A stretch of DNA of 64,000 nt, taken from assembly GCF_047495875.1 (NCBI RefSeq), contig NC_092474.1, positions 13,665,700-13,729,699 of the forward strand. The letters are read 5' to 3'. The stretch is from Pithys albifrons albifrons (lineage: Eukaryota; Chordata; Aves; Passeriformes; Thamnophilidae). A program made the translations under genes and the position numbers. Under the pieces are notes generated by a model that ran no database searches, had not been told where the DNA came from, and saw only the letters and a program-made list of their open reading frames with translations. Positions 56,001 to 63,548 of this stretch are shown here, in pieces; the first letter of the stretch is position 1; each line of letters opens with the position of its first letter.

Positions 56001-59000
56001 TTAACATAAAGCAGGGAAAGGAATCAATGGCAAAATCAGGGCAGGGTCAGGTTGGATCTCAGGGAAAGGCCCTTCCCCCAGAGGGTGGTGGGCACTGCCC
56101 AGGCTCCCCAGGGCAGTGGGCACAGCCCCAAGGCTGCCAGAGCTCCAGGAGGGTTTGGATGATGCTCTCAGGTTCAGGGTGGGATATTCCATGATTCTAT
56201 GAACTGCCTGCCCTCAACTTCCCCTCCACTCTCCAAGCTCTGCCACATTTCCAGATGAAATCCCAGCAGGAAAGCAGTACCTGCAGGACAGTGGGCAGAG
56301 TTTCATCCAGGTCACCAAAGTAACTTGGCTGCTGAGTGAAGATGTTTCCTGAAAAGGGGAAGGAGACCATTGCCATTAGTCCAGGCACTGACACCAACAA
56401 GCAAATCTGCACCAGCAAGTTGTACCTGTAACATTGTACCTGTAACACTGTGCCTGTAACGCTGTGCCTGTAACGCTGTGCCTGTGATGCTGTGCCTGTA
56501 ACGCTGTAATGCTGTGCCTGTAACGCTGTAACACTGTGCCTGTGACGCTGTGCCTGTGATGCTGTGCCTGTGACGCTGTGCCTGTAACGCTGTGCCTGTG
56601 ACGCTGTGCCTGTAACGCTGTGCCTGTGACAGTGTGCCTGTAACACTGTACCTGTAACGCTGTGCCTGTAATACCCATAACACTGTACCTGTGACACTGT
56701 GCCTGTGACACTGTGCCTGTTACCTGTAACGCTGTGCCTGTAACGCTGTGCCTGTGACGCTGTGCCTGTAACACTGTAATGCTGTGCCTGTAACGCTGTG
56801 CCTGTAACACTGTGCCTGTAACGCTGTGCCTGTGACGCTGTGCCTGTGACGCTGTGCCTGTGACGCTGTGCCTGTAACACTGTAATGCTGTGCCTGTAAC
56901 GCTGTGCCTGTAACACTGTGCCTGTGATGCTGTGCCTGTAACGCTGTGCCTGTAACGCTGTAATGCTGTGCCTGTAACGCTGTGCCTGTGATGCTGTGCC
57001 TGTGACGCTGTGCCTGTGACGCTGTGCCTGTGACGCTGTGCCTGTGACACTGTACCTGTAACGCTGTGCCTGTAACGCTGTGCCTGTAATACCCATAACA
57101 CTGTACCTGTGACACTGTGCCTGTGACACTGTGCCTGTGACACTGTGCCTGTTACCTGTAACACTGTACCTGTGACACTGAGCCTGTGACACCGTGCCTG
57201 TGACACTGTGCCTGTAATACCCGTAACACTGTACCTGTGACACTGTGCCTGTGACACTGTGCCTGTAATACATATAACACTGTACCTGTGACACTGTGCC
57301 TGTGACACTGTGCCTGTAATACCTGTAACACTGTGCCTGTAACGCTGTACCTGTGACACTGTACCTGTAACGCTGTACCTGTGACGCTGTGCCTGTGACG
57401 CTGTGCCTGTGACGCTGTGCCTGTGACAGCCGTAATATTGTACCTGTGACACTGTACCTGTGACACTGTGCCCGTAATACCCATAACACTGTGCCTGTGA
57501 CACTGCCTGTGACACTGTGCCTGTGACACTGTGCCTGTGACACTGTGCCTGTGACGCTGTGCCCATAATACCCGTAACATTGTACCTGTGACACTGTGCC
57601 TGTGACACTGTGCCTGTAAGATTGTACCTGTAATACTGTACTTGTAACACTGTACTTGTAAGATTGCACCTGTAACATTGCACCTGTCACACTGTGCCTG
57701 TCACACTGTGCCTGCAATGCTGCTGCCACCCCCAGGCACAGCTCATGAGCAGGCAGGACACAGGCCCAGCTCAGTCCTCAGCTCGTGCTCCCCAAAAACT
57801 GCTCCATCAGCTGGAGCTCCAGCACTGGGAAGGTGCTCATGAGAGCAGAGCAAGGAGGTGTCAGATGATTCGTGCTCCAGGGGCTGGATCAATGAATAAT
57901 GCAAATACTATCACTGAACATCCCCAGTTCCTTTATTTGACAACTGGAGTTGACTTTTAATTACTGATAACAGTTCAGCACACACTGGTAAATGTGCTGC
58001 AGAGTATTTCTTAAAGGTAATGAGGCTTCAGTAACACCTGCTATTACATTTCTAGGGCTCCATTATCTTCACAAAATACTCCACTGAGTAATGCCGTGCC
58101 ATAAATCCTCACCAAGCACTGAGGCTCCCATTTTCCTGGGAATTACTGTTCAGACAATGAAAATGAAGAGTTCCCCAGCAAGGACAGAGCTTGGGTAAGA
58201 GTTATGAGACAAGTTTCACAAAAATTTAAACCCTGAGAAGAACCCAAAGTTTATGAAGTTATGAATTACACACCAGAACTGCCAGTGCCATCATTGTCAC
58301 ACATGAAATAATCAGGTGGGCAAATCCACGGTCACCTGTGTGCAGAATTATTGTGTGGCACTCCAGAGCACAATTCAAAGGAAGTTTCATACACTCAGGT
58401 CTTCTTTGGAATATTTTAAACCCCAGATAATCTCAGCTTCACATCTCAAAGAGATCTACCTGTCATGCCTTTCTTCCCACTTCTGAGGCTCCACAGAGGA
58501 ATTTAGAGTAGAAGTTTCTGAGAAAGGATAAAAGGATTAAAAACTTAAGGTTTACCTAAGCTTTTCTGGCTGTAAATCTGTCTGTATCACATGACCTGTA
58601 ACACTTCTCATGTTAGTGAGCTTGGAAATGAGACAAAAACAACCACCAGAGAAAGGGAAGAGTTTCATCCCCTGAGCCTGCAGACAAAGTGAGTGGGAAT
58701 TTAGGAAGACAAGCTCACTTAATCCAAGCCCAGATACTCTTCCAGCTGTGCTCAGGAGATGTTACAGGTCACAAGGAGCTCCTGTGGAGGGAGCACAGGA
58801 TAAACACAGAAGTAAATCAAAATGCTGCATCTTCTCTGCTGAGGTTGGGGAACCACGTGGACCCTCCTGCCCTGTGTGCACACAGAGCTCCAGGGACAGG
58901 CACAGCCTGGACAACACTGCAGGGCCTGTGGTTTGGAGGCTCTAAACACCTGCTTGGAGCATTCAGGTTCTCCCACCTCCCAGAGCAGTGGTTACCTCAT

Positions 59001-62000
59001 GCTGAGTGTTTCACTTGGCTCCCAGCTCTGGGAACAGAAGTGCTCACATGAGCAGCTGGACTGAGCCCCAGCTCCCAGCCCTTCTCCCTCCTTGCCCAGC
59101 AGTTGTTTGCTCCTTCCCACCTCTCCCAGGATTTTAGAGCCCTCACATTCCTCTAACAATGGCTGAGGACACACTGAATTGGCGTGGGAAAGGACTGAGC
59201 CCTGTTCAAGCCTCACAGCACGAGCCCAGCTCGGGGCAGCAGGACATGATGTTCCCTTGGCATAAATAAAGTGCCCAGGAATAAGGTAAAGCAAAATCTG
59301 ATCTAGAAATTGATCTAGAAATTATAGATCCCAGTTGCTACTGAACAATTCCTTTTCAGACTGGCATAAAATCCCACTTGTCCCTTGTCATACAAGTAAG
59401 GAAAAGCCCGAAGGCAACAAGTCATTCCTTGGTTTTAACTAACCAATCATCTTCTGGAGCAGGAGGCCATTTCCCTTCCCAAAAAGCACACAGAGATCCA
59501 GAATCTTGGGAATGTCGAACAGGAAGTTATTGTAAATAATTTCTCCAAAGACAGAGGGAGTGATAAAATGGTCCTGCAAAGGAAAAAAACAAAAGCAGTT
59601 TAAAGGATAATCCATACCTTGCTCTGCAGTAGCTCCAGCAGTACAGTGACACCTGGAAAATCCTCTCCCAAAGGTGTATTAAGGATTTGGTTTAAGAGAA
59701 GGCAGCAACTCAGCTTGAGACAGCTTCTGTGAGACCCCTATTCCCACACTCCCAGCTGCCTGTCACTGCCACGACTCCATCTACCCTCTGATTCATCCAC
59801 CATGAAGGGAACCAACCCTGAAAGTTAAACCCAACATCTCCCTGCAGCTTCTCAGTTCCCAGCCTGGCCAGCCAAGCTGAGCTCAGGAGCAGGAGTGAGT
59901 AACCAGGAACAGCTTCACTGGCAGCCCCAGAACACAGCCCAGCCCACAGCCCGAGGTCCCTGTGCCCTGGGAGGGCAGATCTGGGCCCCAGAGATCACAG
60001 AATCGGGGACAGGCAGCAAAACAGGCCCAGGAGCTGCACCCTGATGGCTCAACACTGTGCCAACAACTCAGCACACTGAGGGAATTTCTTCCCAAATTCT
60101 GGGGGGAAAAAAGGCTAATGCTGAGAAACAAACACCTAAAACATGGGTTAGGATTTTCAGAAGCCCAGTTTGCCTGTGACAGCAAATGTTTTCAATCCCA
60201 GGGAAAGGCAGGGCACATTCTCCCTGCAGAGGCACAGGGACAGGCCCAGTTTCCAGAACTGCTGACTCCTGCATGACAACAGACTATTCATGCCCTTCAA
60301 ATCTCTCAGCTATAAAATGGTTTCAAATGCTCTCCTGCCTCTTGGAGTGGTGAGATTTAATCAGACCCTGGAAAGAAAGACAACACAGAGGTGTCAGGTG
60401 CCTCTGCTGAAGTGGTGCCAGCAGCTGGATCCAACATTCCTTCTACCTGCTCCTGTTCAGTGCTCCAGCTCTCACCTCCCTAAGTAATTTAGCCCTAAAT
60501 AAAACATCATGAACCAATGAGGAGATCAAGGGAGCAGCTGCTAAAAGACAAGGTGCCTCCCCCATCCTGCCCAAAGGTCTGGTGAAGATCCCTTGGGTCC
60601 TGATGGGAGTTGCACTCACACCAATAGTGCTGAGTGTGTCTTTTAATTACAGAATCACAGGATGGTTTGGGTGGGAAGGGACATTAAAGCCCATCCAGTC
60701 CCACCCTCTGCCATGGGCAGGGACACCTCCCACCAGCCCAGGTTGCTCCAAGCCCTGTCCAACCTGGCCTTGGACACTCCCAGGGATGGGGCAGCCACAG
60801 CTGCTCTGCCCAACCTGTGTCAGGGCCTGCCCACCCTCACAGCCAGGAATTCCTTCCCCACATCCCATCTATCCCTGCCCTCTGGCAGTGGGAAGCCATT
60901 CCCCTTGTCCTGTCCCTCCATCTCTTGTCCCCAGTCCCTCTCCAGCTCTCCTGGAGCCCCTTTAGGCCCTGGAAGGGGGTCTCAGGTGTCCCTGGAACCT
61001 TCTCTTCTTCAGCCAAATGCTGATGATGCCAAAACCACAATAACTCAGAGCAACTCCACTGTGTGTCCAAAACTTGGGGAAAGTTCAAGGACAGACAGGC
61101 ATTAGCAGGGATTATGTGACCCCACGTGGCACTGAGGGAGGGAACACTCAGGAATTGTGGCCTGAAAAGCCTGTTCCACGTGGCCACACAAAGGCCAGCT
61201 TGCTCCTCTCTCCTACCAAGATGTATCCCACCAGCACAGGGATAACCTGCTATTCCTTGGGAAGGAGATCCAGGCAAACAGCTGAGGAATCACTGCATAG
61301 TTTGGATCCTTCAGCTCTGAGTGTCATCATCTCCACATGGAAAATCAGACTGATAAACACACCAGGGAGAGGAACATGGTTGGACACATAAGGAACAAAC
61401 AGGATTCACTTCCCTAATTCCATTTTCCCCTGCCCTGGGAGGCAAAGCGAGATGTACCTTGGACTCCTTGTGGGTGGACATCCTGAGGAAGGTGAGGAAG
61501 ACGCTCCGGTGGAGGCATTTCTGCACATCCTCCACCTCTGGCAGGCAGTGCCACAGCCCATCGAACCTGCGGGGGGCACGGCACAGGAAGGAGTCCAGAC
61601 ACTTCTGCAGGGTCTCATCAAATATCACCTGGCACAAGGAGAGACAAGGAAAGGGAAGGAGGAATGTCACACATTCACAGCTTGAGCTCGTGAGCAGCTC
61701 AGTTCAGTTTAACAACAATCCAAAACATTTAGAAGTGCTCAAAGGACTCCCCCACCCATCACATACAAGCAAACTCTTAAAATCCACAATGGAAAATCTA
61801 TAAGGAAATAATTGTTTTGCACTCTAAGGTGCAGTAATTGAAATGAAAATCTTTCCCACGTGACAAAATGAGCATAACCAAATCCCTGTGAAAATGTTTC
61901 AAGCCCGTGGCTTTTACAAGCACCTCCATGTTCAGGCTTTGCCTTCAGTGCCCACAACACAATGATTACCTGGCACCAAAACTTGTCATGAGGCAGAGCC

Positions 62001-63529
62001 AGGAGCCAGCTCAGGTCATCTGCAATGAATCTGGCTCTCTCCAGGAACTCCTCCAGCAGGGCAGGGTCTCTGACAGCAGGAGGGGGTTTGTACAGCACGA
62101 AGGAGCGCTCGGCTCTCATCTCGGGGTGCTGCAGGGACACAACACCCAGTCAAACCCCACACAGAGGGGCAGCAGTGCCCAGTTCCCACCTGCACTGCCC
62201 GTAGGATTCCAGGAAACACAGAGGTACATTTTAATACAGTTTGATATTCAAGGAATCATGGAATGGTTTGGGTGGGAAGGGACATTAAAGTTCATCCAGT
62301 GCCACCCCTGCCATGGGCAGGGACACCTCCCACCAGCCCAGGCTGCTCCAAGCCCTGTCCAACCTGGCCTTGGACACTCCCAGGGATGGGGCAGCCACAG
62401 CTCCTCTGCCCAACCTGTGCCAGGGCCTGCCCACCCTCACAGCCAGGAGTTCCTTCCCAATATCTGACCCAAATTTCCCCTCTTTCAGTTGAAGCCCATT
62501 GCTCCTTGCCTTATCACTACAACTCATGTGACAGGAACATTCAGTTCCCAGGTAACTTCCCATTTTCTAACCTTCCAAGGCAGTAGGTTTGTGTCTTGAT
62601 TTATCAGCAACATTTTCAGACCTTGATGACTTGGTCATGTTGCTCCTTGCTTTTTCTTACCCACAGCCTTGCACAGCAGCTCTCCCACACCTCCAAAACC
62701 AACAGCAGCAGCTTCATGTCAAGCCTTTGAACTCTCTCTTTTTCCCCTGAACAGGTTCTTGCACAATATTCCATGAACTCAAACTGACACAACCATCAAA
62801 TCCAGAAACATTTCCCTTCCCAGGGTTGCTGACCAGGCTTTGCCCAAGTCCTCCCACCTCAGGAGGAGAATCACAGGGAGCAGCAGCTCCAAGCTCTGCC
62901 TCATCCCCCACCTGTGCCCAGGATAAAGCAGCACTGCTGGTCCCACCCCTGCAACATGCCCAGAAAGCTCCCCAGGCCTCATTTCTGGGAGAAAAGGGTT
63001 ACTGTGGGTTTAATTTTCTGATTCCATGCAGCTGAAGGCACAGGGCAGGATGTCCTGGCTGCAGGACATGGATGGACTGACCCCAGAGCTCAGAGCTCAA
63101 CTTGAGGCAGGGCTTGCAAAACCTCCCTGGGCATCCCCATTGCAGCACAGGTTACATCTCCAATCAATTCATAATTTTGCTCCTCAAAAGAGTAGATCTG
63201 GGAAAACACAGTTCAGCACAGATGTTGAACACAGCATGTTTGGTGGTTGAGTTTTGGGGGTTTCTTTTATGGTGTGTAAATGAAATCTCAACTATTTGAA
63301 TGCAATAAAAAAACCCCAAACCTCTTTAACAGGCAAGCTGAACAAACTTCATCATATCCCAGACCAAGGGGTGCTTTTGCCCAAGTCTCAGCATAAGAGA
63401 ATTATTTACTAAAGGTCTTGGTTGGCTTTCAGGAACGCCAGAGCTCACCAGTGCAGGTAAAGTTCTCAGCTTCCCTGTCCTGGGATCCCTTTCTGTCAGC
63501 TGGAGCTCATCCAGAGGCAGCACTGGCAT
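34909..63529 (-). CDS. ASCC2: ASCC2, activating signal cointegrator 1 complex subunit 2, complete CDS in 18 coding exons
   Basis: Join (minus strand) 63449-63529, 61970-62128, 61458-61628, 59444-59573, 56281-56348, 54691-54801, 53735-53847, 51337-51411, 50688-50795, 48949-49017, 48216-48290, 47639-47825, 46382-46596, 44733-44852, 40297-40509, 37987-38098, 37476-37552, 34909-35077. Total 2253 bp, 750 residues; human is about 757. The phase agrees at all 17 junctions. Seen: an N-terminal helical domain (about 1-435), a CUE domain (about 464-508, with LLPDLGEGF), an Asp/Glu-rich stretch with DDEYDDTYDGNQVGANDAD (about 600-625) and an acidic run (about 645-665), then a basic C terminus ending in RSKGMIPS. 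Known: the N-terminal part binds the ASCC3 helicase and the CUE domain binds K63-linked ubiquitin, recruiting ASCC3-ALKBH3 to alkylation damage; ASCC2 also acts in disassembly of collided ribosomes. Several introns contain long minisatellites. Confidence 0.96.
35325..35575 (+). mobile_element. CR1 LINE 3' fragment
   Basis: Sense; GGACAAGGGGAATGGCTTCC to CCAACCCAACCCATTCCACA. A short internal deletion removes the GGTGTCCCTGCCCATGG block near the 3' end. Confidence 0.9.
35695..37474. repeat. 40-bp minisatellite, about 43 copies, abutting ASCC2 exon 17
   Basis: Unit GCTGCCCAGAGCAGAGCAGG then a C run of 5-8 and a variable AGGCCGGTCCCT / AGGGTAATCCCT part. Unit length varies 39-43 bp through the C run. 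Stop-free in the minus-strand frames, which yields a spurious 636-codon frame. The last unit reaches the exon 17 splice donor. Confidence 0.96.
37476..37552 (-). CDS. ASCC2: ASCC2 coding exon 17
   Basis: 77 bp, acceptor TCCCTCAG, donor GTAAGC. Encodes DHFVQDPAVLRERAEARRQ. Its donor abuts the first unit of a 1.8-kb 40-bp minisatellite. Confidence 0.94.
37987..38098 (-). CDS. ASCC2: ASCC2 coding exon 16
   Basis: 112 bp, acceptor ATTCCCAG, donor GTAACA. Encodes PFTIPQVLRQKGQEEG followed by a run of 16 acidic residues in 17 codons, mostly GAG/GAA. Confidence 0.94.
38099..40296 (-). other. ASCC2 intron between coding exons 15 and 16
   Basis: 2.2 kb, free of CR1. AT-richer than elsewhere; 39690-40130 is an unexplained block with an AATAAAAGC and a purine-rich stretch. 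No coding support. Confidence 0.7.
40297..40509 (-). CDS. ASCC2: ASCC2 coding exon 15
   Basis: 213 bp, acceptor GTGCCGGCAG, donor GTGGGT. Encodes VNDKRAVREQRPRYSQYSL and the acidic DYDDEYDDTYDGNQVGANDA. Much richer in CpG than its surroundings. Confidence 0.95.
40636..41056 (-). mobile_element. tRNA-Ile-headed SINE with CR1 tail (TguSINE1-like), interrupted by a CR1
   Basis: Minus-strand order: tRNA-like head 41056-40983 with A box (AGCTCAGTTGG), AAT anticodon loop (GTAATAATG) and B box (GGTTCAATCC); then a unique body GGACTCAATGATCC; then, after an inserted CR1 at 40957-40676, the tail GTGGGTCCCTTCCAACGCAG with AGTCTGTGATTCTGAG at 40675-40636. Known: passerine TguSINE1 is a tRNA-Ile SINE with a CR1-like tail. 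Confidence 0.8.
40676..40957 (-). mobile_element. CR1 LINE 3' fragment nested in the SINE
   Basis: Antisense; CACAGAATGGACTGGGTTGG to CTATTGCTGAGTGCCTGGGA. It splits the SINE body from its tail. Nearly identical to 29038-29395. Confidence 0.85.
41057..41590 (-). mobile_element. CR1 LINE, about 530 bp of 3' end
   Basis: Antisense; starts ATGGAATGGTTTGGGTTGGA directly at the 5' end of the SINE head and extends to the GATCCAGGTGGGGTCATCTG region, with the AGGCTGAACAATCCCAATGC block typical of longer CR1 copies. Confidence 0.9.
43316..43675. repeat. 30-bp minisatellite, twelve copies
   Basis: Unit GGTTTGGGAGACAGGGAGAA followed by CCCAGCCAAG/CCAAGGAAAG. The unit is exactly 30 bp, so all frames stay open; it is intronic, and no splice sites flank it. 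Confidence 0.95.
44005..44040 (+). mobile_element. CR1 3' terminal scrap
   Basis: Only the last 35 bases: CCCCTTCCAACCCAAACCAT then TCCATGAT. Confidence 0.65.
44160..44255 (+). mobile_element. Diverged CR1 3' fragment
   Basis: TTGGTAGACTGGACTAAAGG and AAAGGTCCCTCCCAACCCAA; sense orientation. Confidence 0.65.
44733..44852 (-). CDS. ASCC2: ASCC2 coding exon 14
   Basis: 120 bp, acceptor TTTTTTGACAG, donor GTGAGT. Encodes LKPDPTPLVTSRYNVFQNDE and FDVFSRDSVDVSR. Confidence 0.94.
44853..46381 (-). other. ASCC2 intron between coding exons 13 and 14
   Basis: 1.5 kb of unique-looking sequence without CR1 or tandem array; nothing recognised. Confidence 0.85.
46382..46596 (-). CDS. ASCC2: ASCC2 coding exon 13 (CUE domain)
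   Basis: 215 bp, residues 450-520, acceptor GTGCCCACAG, donor GTGTGG. Carries the whole CUE domain: GVELDSLISQVKDLLPDLGE, then EEYGYSTEQVINNILEDKL. A 70-80-bp-unit minisatellite ends about 20 bp upstream of the acceptor. Confidence 0.95.
46618..47196. repeat. 67-80-bp minisatellite with three-unit periodicity, beside ASCC2 exon 13
   Basis: Eight copies beginning GGTGGGGGGCACTGGGCAGG; successive spacings read as 74, 67, 80, 74, 67 and 74 bp, a repeat of three units (about 220 bp). The array stops about 20 bp before the exon 13 acceptor. Confidence 0.93.
47639..47825 (-). CDS. ASCC2: ASCC2 coding exon 12
   Basis: 187 bp, residues 387-449, acceptor GCTCTCAG, donor GTGGGT. Starts DETRTAYILQAVESAWEGVD, then a low-complexity Ala/Glu/Ser linker that precedes the CUE domain. 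Confidence 0.93.
47930..48105 (-). mobile_element. CR1 LINE 3' fragment
   Basis: Antisense; GGGCTGGGTGGGAAGGGACC to AGCAGCCACAGCTTCTCTGG, in the intron between ASCC2 coding exons 11 and 12. Confidence 0.9.
48216..48290 (-). CDS. ASCC2: ASCC2 coding exon 11
   Basis: 75 bp, acceptor GTGCTTTCAG. Encodes FLRDYDELFPVEDDVSLLQQ. The donor reads CACT|GTATCC, a weak fit to consensus, but it is the only placement that restores the frame with the next exon. Confidence 0.88.
48949..49017 (-). CDS. ASCC2: ASCC2 coding exon 10
   Basis: 69 bp, acceptor TCTCTTGCAG, donor GTGAGT. Encodes CENIQPFIEEFLQIFSSVL. Confidence 0.92.
49460..49720 (-). mobile_element. CR1 LINE 3' fragment
   Basis: Antisense; GGGGAAGGACCTCAAAGCAC to CCCACCCTCACAGGGAAGGA; its own 3' terminus is eroded. 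Confidence 0.9.
49915..50025 (+). mobile_element. CR1 LINE 3' fragment
   Basis: Sense; TGGGGTGTCCTGTGCAGGGC, CAGGAGCTGGACTCAAGTGG and GGATATTCTGTGATCCCATG. Confidence 0.85.
50688..50795 (-). CDS. ASCC2: ASCC2 coding exon 9
   Basis: 108 bp, acceptor TCTCTGAAG, donor GTACTG. Encodes VFADLWRRISHSRKKMIEAF and INQVCLQPILES. Confidence 0.92.
51337..51411 (-). CDS. ASCC2: ASCC2 coding exon 8
   Basis: 75 bp, acceptor TTTCCACAG, donor GTGAGA. Encodes LASFYELAIPELESAIKKR. Found by reading the frame set by exon 7; the frame that is longest here is a different one. Confidence 0.92.
51412..53734 (-). other. ASCC2 intron between coding exons 7 and 8
   Basis: 2.3 kb with one CR1 (51720-52160) and a 14-base C run at about 52000-52013; otherwise unique and unrecognised. 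Confidence 0.85.
51720..52160 (-). mobile_element. CR1 LINE 3' fragment, separate subfamily
   Basis: Antisense; GAAAAGCTCTCTGAGATCAT, CCAGCACTGCCAAGGCCACC and CTCCTTTTCTCCAGGCTGAG in CR1 order. Confidence 0.85.
53735..53847 (-). CDS. ASCC2: ASCC2 coding exon 7
   Basis: 113 bp, acceptor TTCCCCCTCAG, donor GTACGT. Encodes ELKDIVLYLCDTCTTLWAFL and ends at an Arg codon split by the intron. Confidence 0.95.
54691..54801 (-). CDS. ASCC2: ASCC2 coding exon 6
   Basis: 111 bp, residues 204-240, acceptor TTGCTTTAG, donor GTAGGG, phase 0 at both ends. Encodes VFNNILHKCGLQ and a variable linker ending in GNMPLQ. Confidence 0.92.
55272..55560 (-). mobile_element. CR1 LINE 3' fragment
   Basis: Antisense; CAGAATCATGGAATGGTTTG to the AGTCACTCCCCCTTGGCCTG block. 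Carries a small internal duplication (CAGGGACACAGGGACACC). Confidence 0.92.
56036..56205 (+). mobile_element. CR1 LINE 3' fragment with internal deletion
   Basis: Sense; CAGGGTCAGGTTGGATCTCA to GGATATTCCATGATTCTATG; the segment between the TGATGCTCTCAGG and GGTGGGATATT blocks is missing relative to 28005-28245. Confidence 0.9.
56281..56348 (-). CDS. ASCC2: ASCC2 coding exon 5
   Basis: 68 bp, residues 181-203, acceptor CCTTTTCAG, donor GTACTG. Encodes NIFTQQPSYFGDLDETLP. A 1.3-kb 14-bp-unit array starts about 65 bp upstream of the acceptor. Confidence 0.94.
56349..59443 (-). other. ASCC2 intron between coding exons 4 and 5
   Basis: 3.1 kb. A 14-bp array occupies 56410-57715; 57900-59430 is AT-rich unique sequence without CR1 in which I recognise nothing. 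Confidence 0.88.
56410..57715. repeat. 14-bp minisatellite, about 90 copies
   Basis: Unit ACGCTGTGCCTGTA with A/G, C/T and CACTGTACCTGTG variants, plus scattered truncated units (TAATGCTG, AATACCCATAACACTG). Stop-free on the minus strand in phase-cycling frames, giving a spurious 510-codon frame that ends inside ASCC2 exon 5 sequence. Confidence 0.96.
59444..59573 (-). CDS. ASCC2: ASCC2 coding exon 4
   Basis: Residues 138-180 plus one base; acceptor TTTGCAG, donor GTTAGT. Encodes DHFITPSVFGEI and LDLCVLFGKGNGLLLQ. AT-richer than neighbouring exons. Confidence 0.93.
59574..61457 (-). other. ASCC2 intron between coding exons 3 and 4
   Basis: 1.9 kb with one CR1 (60648-61020); otherwise unique and unrecognised. 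Confidence 0.88.
60648..61020 (-). mobile_element. CR1 LINE 3' fragment
   Basis: Antisense; ACAGAATCACAGGATGGTTT to AGGTGTCCCTGGAACCTTCT. Same subfamily as 24985-25580 and 30975-31335. Confidence 0.93.
61458..61628 (-). CDS. ASCC2: ASCC2 coding exon 3
   Basis: Residues 81-137, acceptor TTGTGCCAG, donor GTACAT. Starts VIFDETLQKCLDS and ends FLRMSTHKESK. The middle (CRAPRRFDGLWHCLPEVED) differs markedly from the mammalian protein while the flanks are conserved. Confidence 0.94.
61970..62128 (-). CDS. ASCC2: ASCC2 coding exon 2
   Basis: Residues 28-80, acceptor GCTGCAG, donor GTAATC, phase 0 at both ends. Encodes FVLYKPPP and WLLALPHDKFWCQ, strongly conserved. Confidence 0.95.
62129..63448 (-). 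other. ASCC2 intron between coding exons 1 and 2
   Basis: 1.3 kb with one CR1 (62253-62530); the rest is unrecognised unique sequence. Confidence 0.88.
62253..62530 (-). mobile_element. CR1 LINE 3' fragment
   Basis: Antisense; AATCATGGAATGGTTTGGGT to TTTCAGTTGAAGCCCATTGC and TTGCCTTATCACTACAACTC. Confidence 0.93.
63449..63529 (-). CDS. ASCC2: ASCC2 coding exon 1 (start codon)
   Basis: ATG at 63529-63527 begins MPVLPLDELQL; 27 codons, donor GTGAGC in phase 0. An acceptor-like TTGCTGGGGACAG about 19 bases before the ATG suggests a further non-coding 5' exon beyond the window. Confidence 0.93.
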
Positions 63530-63548
63530 CCTGGTGGCTTGTCCCTGT

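Larger units (their letters stand above)
54802..56280 (-). other. ASCC2 intron between coding exons 5 and 6
   Basis: 1.5 kb with two CR1 copies (55272-55560, 56036-56205); the rest is AT-richer unique sequence. Confidence 0.85.

Noticed and set aside
56197..57729. 510-codon open frame on the minus strand rich in QAQRHRHSVTGTA
   Set aside because: Product of the stop-free 14-bp array. Its end overlaps ASCC2 exon 5 in frame, but a splice acceptor separates the array from the exon.
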